Below, piece after piece: positions 53,993 to 64,000 of a stretch of DNA of 64,000 nucleotides. The stretch is from Metridium senile (taxonomy: Eukaryota > Cnidaria > Anthozoa > Actiniaria > Metridiidae), in the NCBI GenBank assembly GCA_949775045.1, contig OX459104.1, positions 7,729,427 to 7,793,426 of the forward strand, written 5' to 3'. Below the pieces are notes generated by a model, which saw only the letters and a program-made list of their open reading frames with translations, was not told the origin of the DNA and ran no database searches. The position numbers and the translations under genes are program-made. Position 1 is the first letter of the stretch, and the number at the start of each line of letters is the position of its first letter.

Positions 53993-56538
53993 CTGATTGA
54001 TTGATTGATTAACTAATTGATTGATTGATTAACTGATTGATTGATTGATTAACTGATTGACTGATTGATTGATGGATGGATGGATGAAATGATTGATTGT
54101 TTGATTTACCAGTTGACTGATTTTAATATATCCTGTACTGAAAATTTCCCCTCCCACTCCCCACTCCCCCATCAAATATGCAATGGGTTGTCACTTACTT
54201 CTCTGAGCATGGGGAGGGACATCTGTTAGAAGCCATATTTTTCCTTGCAATGCTTCAAGGGTTGAGTTAGATTTTAGATCTTGTACCACAATTCTTTTGC
54301 CTCCCTTGTACTGACAACGTAATGTCTGATAGATAGAATATAGAGAAACTTGATTTACTGCTGATAGCACATAATAATGATAACAATAATATAGCAAGAA
54401 TAATAATAATAATATTCATATACAGCATTCATGACATACTGTATAAGATAAATATGTTAGAGCAAGTTTTTTTTTTTTTCTTTGGTTAAATTTTATTAAG
54501 CAACACATAAAACATTTACTGACAGTAAATATAGAATAGTACGTTATTTACAATTAATTAATGAAAAATACACTATAAGAGTACTCTTCTAGATTTTACA
54601 TTTAAATATAGAACACGTTATATTAGAGCAAGTTATTATTGAGGCAAGTTACAGTGTGAGAAAGTCAACTGATAATCTGTGGCCCTCAAATCATATTAAA
54701 TTTCCAATATGTAAGAAGAATTACAACAAAAATAAAAAGTACATACAACCGGTTCCCATTTAAATCTGTACTTATGCAAATTGTGTTGATGTGTGCTAAA
54801 CACACAGATCAACCAAACAGAGTATATTATTTCTAAAGTGAACTTCTCTGATTGGTTGATCTGTGTGTTTAGCACACATCAACAAAATTCGCCAACCTCG
54901 TTCCCAGTGCCCTCTCCCTTCACTTTTGGGTGGGGTGGAAAATGGCCTTGGCATCAGCTGGTCACATGACCGCAAAATACCCTGAAATTCCGGGTTTAAT
55001 AAATTAGCATAAATTATGATTCATATACTCCAAGATACGCCTGAGCCAGAGATTATATAACAATTAATGAGACAAGTCAATTAATTTAATTGATATTAAA
55101 CATTGTTGCCTTCTTTAGATTCAAACTGCTTCAAAGTCACTTTCTGTTGTAAATTTGAAATCATTTATCAAATATCAACAACGGCTTCAACAGAGCGATC
55201 CAGATGGCCGATCTGAACCATGTCACTTATCACTTGTAGCTTCTCATGGTAGTTTATGTGTCACGCAATAAACAAATTGTTAGCTAGATTGCAAAATAGT
55301 CTTTACTTTTATGTGAGATTTCGTACAAACAGATATAGACTTTCATCATCATGAGAGATATGAAAATTAGAGAATGTCATCTCCCAAATACTAAAATCTC
55401 TACCAGCTACTTGTCAAACATATCACTCACACTTCTGGACAAAAGGTCAACTGTCTTTCAAAACCATACGGCCTATTTCTACATAAAACTATTTTGTGGA
55501 CTATTTTTCTATCTCTTGTAACCAAAGAACCTTAGTAATATTGATTCAAGTTGTTTTCACTCTTATTTTGCATCCAAAGCTCTCAGAAAATGTCATTGTA
55601 CAGTTTTGATCAATTTTAGTCTGCTGTTCGTCAAAATTTCCCATGACAGTTGACAAACATAATGGAAATGAGTGGACCATTGTGAGCAAACAGAATCGAC
55701 CAGCGGATGCCAGGGCCATTTCTCGCCCCACCCAAAAGCAAAGGGAGAGGGCCCTGGGAACGAGGTTGCAAAATTCGCATAAGTACAGATTTAAATGAGA
55801 ACCTGTTAAGGCCGATTTACGCGATACGATTTTGACCTACGACTGTAGTATACAATTTGCCTACAACATTCGTATACGCCATTCATGAGTGATTGGACGA
55901 AATACTTGTTCCAGTCCTAATATGGGACAAATCACGTCAATTTCCTACGACAAGTCGTAGGGTTTTGATCCTTGGCTCAAAATCCTACTACAAGTTGAAG
56001 GTCGTGTGCGTCAGTCGTAGGCAAGTCGTAGGGGCATTTACATGGCACGACTTGGAGCTCATTTCAATTGTATACTACAAATCGTACACAACAATTGTGC
56101 TGTGTAAATCGGCCTTTATACAATCATACATAAAAAGTGAAGTAAGTTATAAATCAAATTTCAGTCTACCTATCGTCTAGAGCAGCTTCATGCAGCGGCC
56201 AGTTCTTTTCCTTCTCTTTTACCAAGCAGAGAAATACAATGCAAGTCAAGTTTTTTTTGTTTTGTTTTTCAAATTAGGCGATCATTGGGAATTCAATTAC
56301 ACTATTTTAGGTTGAGAAAATGTCAAACTGCGAGCAAATTTTTAAGTTATTAACGAAAATTGTAACGGAAATTTAGTTTGTGAATTATTCTAAAATTGTT
56401 AAAACAATTAGTTCATTACGAAGTTTATCATGTGGTTTAATGGTATGTTAAGGTTTAAAAAGCAATAAAACTGTGTAAAACAAAGCAAAGTTAGGTAAAA
56501 TCGTAAGTGAAAATTTGACAACTCACCAAATTTGCCAT
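47095..56538 (-). CDS. YOD1: YOD1/OTU1 deubiquitinase, complete eight-exon gene
   Basis: Exons (minus strand, in order): 56,538-56,527; 54,325-54,199; 52,133-51,956; 51,074-51,033; 49,937-49,783; 48,692-48,606; 48,289-48,120; 47,223-47,095. Every junction is GT-AG, phases agree throughout, and the result is 299 residues with a TAA stop, matching the size of yeast OTU1. Domains: N-terminal UBX-like fold (exons 1-3), OTU protease (exons 4-7) with active-site VPADNSCLF in exon 4 and the histidine of YDGIHYDP in exon 7, and a C-terminal C2H2 finger (CIAC...HAMATGH, ending FGEV) in exon 8. YOD1 trims ubiquitin chains on substrates of the p97/VCP ATPase. The 12-base first exon (MANL, with aagATGG) is the least certain part. 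Introns are filled with microsatellites and MITEs. Confidence 0.93.
47230..48055. repeat. GAT/ATC microsatellite with a 325-bp tandem duplication
   Basis: Lies in the last YOD1 intron. The plus strand is GAT-rich to 47,460, then switches to ATC-rich. The block that begins atgacgatgatggtgg at 47,261 starts again at 47,586, a period of 325. After 47,800 a unit of about 60 bases (ccaccaccaccattatcatc) is repeated three times. Strand switching would allow long hairpins. Confidence 0.9.
48320..48590. repeat. GAT microsatellite in a YOD1 intron
   Basis: GAT/AAT/GGT-type triplets between exons 7 and 6. The frames through it are low-complexity. Confidence 0.9.
48739..49232. mobile_element. MITE of the TACACCTA family, 494 bp
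   Basis: Begins tacacctaaattgcaag and ends with its complement at 49,232. The same outer motif bounds elements at 57,743-58,008 and 62,953-63,177. It contains GC-rich internal sequence (gcgcgcgaaat near 49,110) but no gene. Located in the YOD1 intron between exons 6 and 5. Confidence 0.75.
49534..49813 (-). repeat. Four 70-bp tandem repeats that copy the YOD1 exon 5 splice donor
   Basis: tgtaaataaaaacctttgat begins at 49,534, 49,604, 49,674 and 49,744, an exact 70-base period. Each unit carries the last 25 or so bases of exon 5 (through aactggggag) and its donor gtaggc. Only the copy at 49,783 is next to the rest of exon 5. Confidence 0.92.
49900..50098 (-). repeat. 91-bp tandem duplication that copies the YOD1 exon 5 splice acceptor
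   Basis: cctgttat begins at 49,923 and 50,014. The duplicated unit includes the acceptor (ttactaccacag) and about 30 bases of exon 5. The copy with the intact reading frame is the one at 49,937. Confidence 0.88.
50140..51012. repeat. ATC/ATT microsatellite in a YOD1 intron
   Basis: Same composition as the first 530 bases of the window, to which its right part is paralogous. Long His-rich or Ile-rich frames through it are artefacts of the triplet repeat. Confidence 0.95.
51344..51513. mobile_element. Hairpin MITE, about 170 bp
   Basis: Ends agcctgcaaaacaggcattc and complement, with internal arms around caggcattcttttaggtttt. It lies in the YOD1 intron between exons 4 and 3, and is absent from the paralogous block at 1-1,180, which shows that it inserted after that duplication or was lost there. 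Confidence 0.75.
52143..54118. repeat. TTGA tetranucleotide satellite with a higher-order unit of about 110 bp
   Basis: Fills the intron between YOD1 exons 3 and 2. Short units (gattgattgactgatt) are organised at 52,750-53,600 into eight or so copies of a longer unit marked by gagtctggtttactacatta. No gene. Confidence 0.93.
54747..55806. mobile_element. Inverted-repeat element, 1,060 bp, with a nested hairpin element
   Basis: Arms: left 54,747-54,785 (aaccggttcccatttaaatc) continuing at 54,886-54,940; right 55,736-55,806. The left arm is split by a hairpin at 54,785-54,883 whose 30-bp arms start gttgatgtgtgctaaacaca. So one MITE jumped into another. Located in the first YOD1 intron. Confidence 0.8.
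55808..56117. mobile_element. MITE, 310 bp
   Basis: 13-bp ends aaggccgatttac and gtaaatcggcctt. The interior repeats ctacgac/gtcgtag phrases several times in both orientations. Next to the preceding element, in the first YOD1 intron. Confidence 0.8.
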
Positions 56539-57740
56539 CTTGGATGTTATGAATTACACCGCTGACCGTTACACAGGGATCCCACATTTCAATGATCTAA
56601 TGAATCCAGATATCATAGAAAAAATGATATTGATGATATCTATGATAAGGTATTTACTAATATTTATGATAAAAATGTCAATTTAAAAGATATTATGATT
56701 AGGTATTTACAAATAGGTAAAAGATTCGATCTCAAAAATATTGTTAAATGGTATTTGAATTATACAGAAAGGTGTTACGTTTAAAAAAAAAAAAAAAACA
56801 TTCTGTGCTTGCACAGTTTTTGATGCAGGGCGGGAGTTGATTCCATGGAGTCTCGATTTTTCACTCGGTCTCAGATTTAAAACGTACGTCTCGGCGACTC
56901 GGATTTACCATTCACCACCCCTCGCTGTGGAAAACGCGCGTTTTTTTTGTCTCTGTTCTATAAATTTTAGGTGTTGAAGCTGTTGTTTTGTCTCTGTTGG
57001 AACGCAACATCCTCATTGGCCTTTTGATCTATATCACTGAGGTACGATGGAGCACATCCCGTATAGCAGGCCCTGGGATAGGAGTAGGGGATGTGTCCAG
57101 TCCTCCGTCCTTTACCTTTCAAACTCAATTACACCATCACCAGTATTATCGTCATCAGAACCACAATCATTACCGTCATCATCATCACCATATATTATCA
57201 TCATCTTCGTTATCCTCAGAACATTTATCATCATCACAATCATTATCAACATCATTAAAGTCACCATCACTGGTATTATCATCATCATCATATCATTATT
57301 ATCAACATCATTAACGTCACTATCACTGGTATCATCATCATCATACCCCTAGATATAGCAGCATAATCGATATCTTCACCAGAATTGTCATCATATCATC
57401 ACAATCATTAACATCTTCAACACCAGTGTTATCATCGCGTCTTATCTCCTGCAGATATAGCTGCATGGTCACTAAAATTGTCATGTATTCATAATCACAA
57501 TCATTATTATTAACTTCATTATCATCTTCATCACCTGCGTTATCACCATCATCACCACCAACTTTATCATCATTATCACCAATTATCATCATCATCATTT
57601 CATTTGTAAAATTAAGTTGAGCACTTTATTCATCTCTGCATTTCAATTTATTTATTTATTTTTTACAATTTTCAATTAATAAAAACGATACCCTAAAACC
57701 CCTCTAATAATGAATAGAATGAATATAATACAAGGGGCTG
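56539..57740. other. Intergenic region between YOD1 and the ethanolamine kinase gene, with a microsatellite
   Basis: The YOD1 promoter should lie just above 56,538; no TATA box is evident, and A/T-rich repeats of ggtatttac begin at 56,649. ATC-type triplets occupy 57,126-57,600. No further gene was recognised. Confidence 0.45.
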
Positions 57741-57742
57741 TA

Positions 57743-58008
57743 TACACCTATTTCAATTAACGTTGTCCATCTGGAATGGTTGATCTGAGACCGATAGGAA
57801 TTGTAGGAGCACGTTAAACTGCAAATGCACTATTATAATCACACTTGAATATTAATGTTTACTTCTGAAATACTGTTATCTGTAATTCAGCACCATTCAA
57901 GTGTGATTAAAACAATGTATTTGAAATTTAATGAACTCCCACAATTCCTATCGGTCTCAGATCAACGTTAACCATTCCAGATGGACAACGTTAATTGAAA
58001 TAGGTGTA
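57743..58008. mobile_element. MITE of the TACACCTA family, 266 bp
   Basis: Arms of about 60 bases (tacacctatttcaattaacg at the left end) mirrored at 57,940-58,008. Middle copy of the three family members in this window by size. Confidence 0.82.
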
Positions 58009-58015
58009 TATGAAG

Positions 58016-58115
58016 GGGAGTTGTCCCTGCTAGCCGGGATAACTCTATTGTTTTGTGTCCCCATGGGAATATAAAACAATAGAGTTATCCCGGCTAGCAG
58101 GGACAACTCGCCTTC
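58016..58115. repeat. Hairpin, arms of about 36-40 bp
   Basis: gttgtccctgctagccggga at 58,020 and its complement ending near 58,108 flank a short loop (ttttgtgtccccatgggaatataaaac region). It abuts the preceding MITE. Confidence 0.8.
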
Positions 58116-58939
58116 ATATTCGTCGGCATTTACATGTATAATCGTTGCATCCCTACTATCAAATTGTGAATTCCAATGGTCTTTTATCACACGGAGGCCA
58201 TGTTTATTGCCATGAGAACGAAAACCTTGGTTTGGAACGTTGTGAAAATAAAACACATAAAAGCGAGAGCAAGGGATTAAAAAACAATATGGAGGCTCTT
58301 TATAAAAGCGAATTTGATTGATTTATTTTTTGTCAATTTTGGAGGTGGAGCTTGTACGTAAACTCGTACAGTCATGAGGGCGTCAATGGGGTTAACTGAC
58401 TAGCGTATGAGACCGTTTTTTTTGTTATCGTAAGCGTATAAATAACGAAAAACTAGCTGTTTATCGTATAAAACGATGTCCAATTTTTAACGTATTTCAC
58501 TTTGAAACATTCAAATGTATGTGAAGAATGGTCAGTATTTGATGTGTTTTTAGATATTTTTCATTTATTTTTACATACCAATAAATGTAAACACAATTCG
58601 ACAGCTTGTATTGTCTTTTTTGATATTTTTCTTCTTCCGTGACAAGCGTATGAATGAATCGTTACACTTTATGAGCCTGCGATGTTCAAGCGGACTTGGT
58701 TACCATGAAAACGATGTGAGTACATTTACTGACTAAGCTTTTTTTCTACTGTTTACTGACTAAATTGCATTTTTGTAACTGTTTACTGGCTAGAGACATA
58801 CCCCATTGACATCCTCAGTCATTGGTTAATTTGATTGATATGATTTTGGCGGAGGGAAGAAAACCGGATAACCCAGAGGAAAAATCCTTGTGGCATGAGA
58901 GAAAACAACTATTTTTGAAATAGGTGTATATGTCTCTAA

Positions 58940-63864
<4,925 letters not shown>

Positions 63865-64000
63865 CTGCAACATAACAACACTTGTTAATAATTAATTCAC
63901 AATATAATATAAGATAATTAATAATAATATATAATATATACAGGGCATCTGGAAAAGTGCGAGGGTGCGATTCCGCACTATTTTCCTTAAATCGCACCGA

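Noticed and set aside
57957..58256. 99-aa minus-strand frame
   Set aside because: It reads through a MITE arm and a hairpin, and has no resemblance to a protein family.

Overview
Host. This looks like a eukaryotic, metazoan nuclear genome segment. It has GT-AG introns in two conserved animal housekeeping genes (YOD1/OTU1 and ethanolamine kinase), about one third G+C, abundant trinucleotide microsatellites, many short inverted-repeat elements (MITEs), a decayed Ty3/gypsy element with a nested LINE, and a full-length Maverick/Polinton. A non-bilaterian marine animal (cnidarian or sponge) is my best guess; nothing in the window settles the taxon.

Layout. 1-9,600: non-genic, built of microsatellite, a duplicated block carrying a stray copy of YOD1 exon 4, and tandem duplications of 1.4 kb, 0.43 kb and 0.63 kb. 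9,690-14,814: minus-strand Ty3/gypsy relic (LTR, PBS, gag, protease, RT, start of RNase H) split by a 5'-truncated LINE. 15,678-22,725: a large single-exon gene encoding ankyrin repeats, a protein kinase and a KEN ribonuclease domain, the architecture of vertebrate RNase L, with an ankyrin array expanded to about 34 nearly identical 99-bp units and broken by two identical one-base deletions. 24,900-27,000: a 2-kb minisatellite. 27,436-42,702: a 15,267-bp Polinton with 361-bp TIRs that look identical and a 7-bp target duplication. 44,819-45,415: an unknown two-TM protein gene whose end was replaced by a MITE. 47,095-56,538 (minus): complete eight-exon YOD1/OTU1 deubiquitinase gene. 58,940-63,864 (minus): the last five exons of an ethanolamine kinase gene that continues past the window.

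The Polinton. It carries a protein-primed type DNA polymerase B (three reading-frame pieces), a DD35E integrase, a probable double-jelly-roll major capsid protein, an A32-like packaging ATPase, a candidate penton protein, and several membrane or coiled-coil virion-type proteins. At its right end, on the opposite strand, are two unexpected genes: a two-repeat TATA-binding-protein-like protein and a small NUMOD/HTH-like protein. Six genes of the capsid side have a [C/G]GTATAA box 23-33 bases before the start codon. My main hypothesis is that this element carries its own promoter-recognition factor together with a matching late-type promoter. No maturation protease was recognised.

The two most interesting systems are this TBP-encoding Polinton and the RNase L-like gene with intact kinase and ribonuclease signatures. 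Both come with frame breaks that could be real decay, recoding or assembly error, and these are described as seen.
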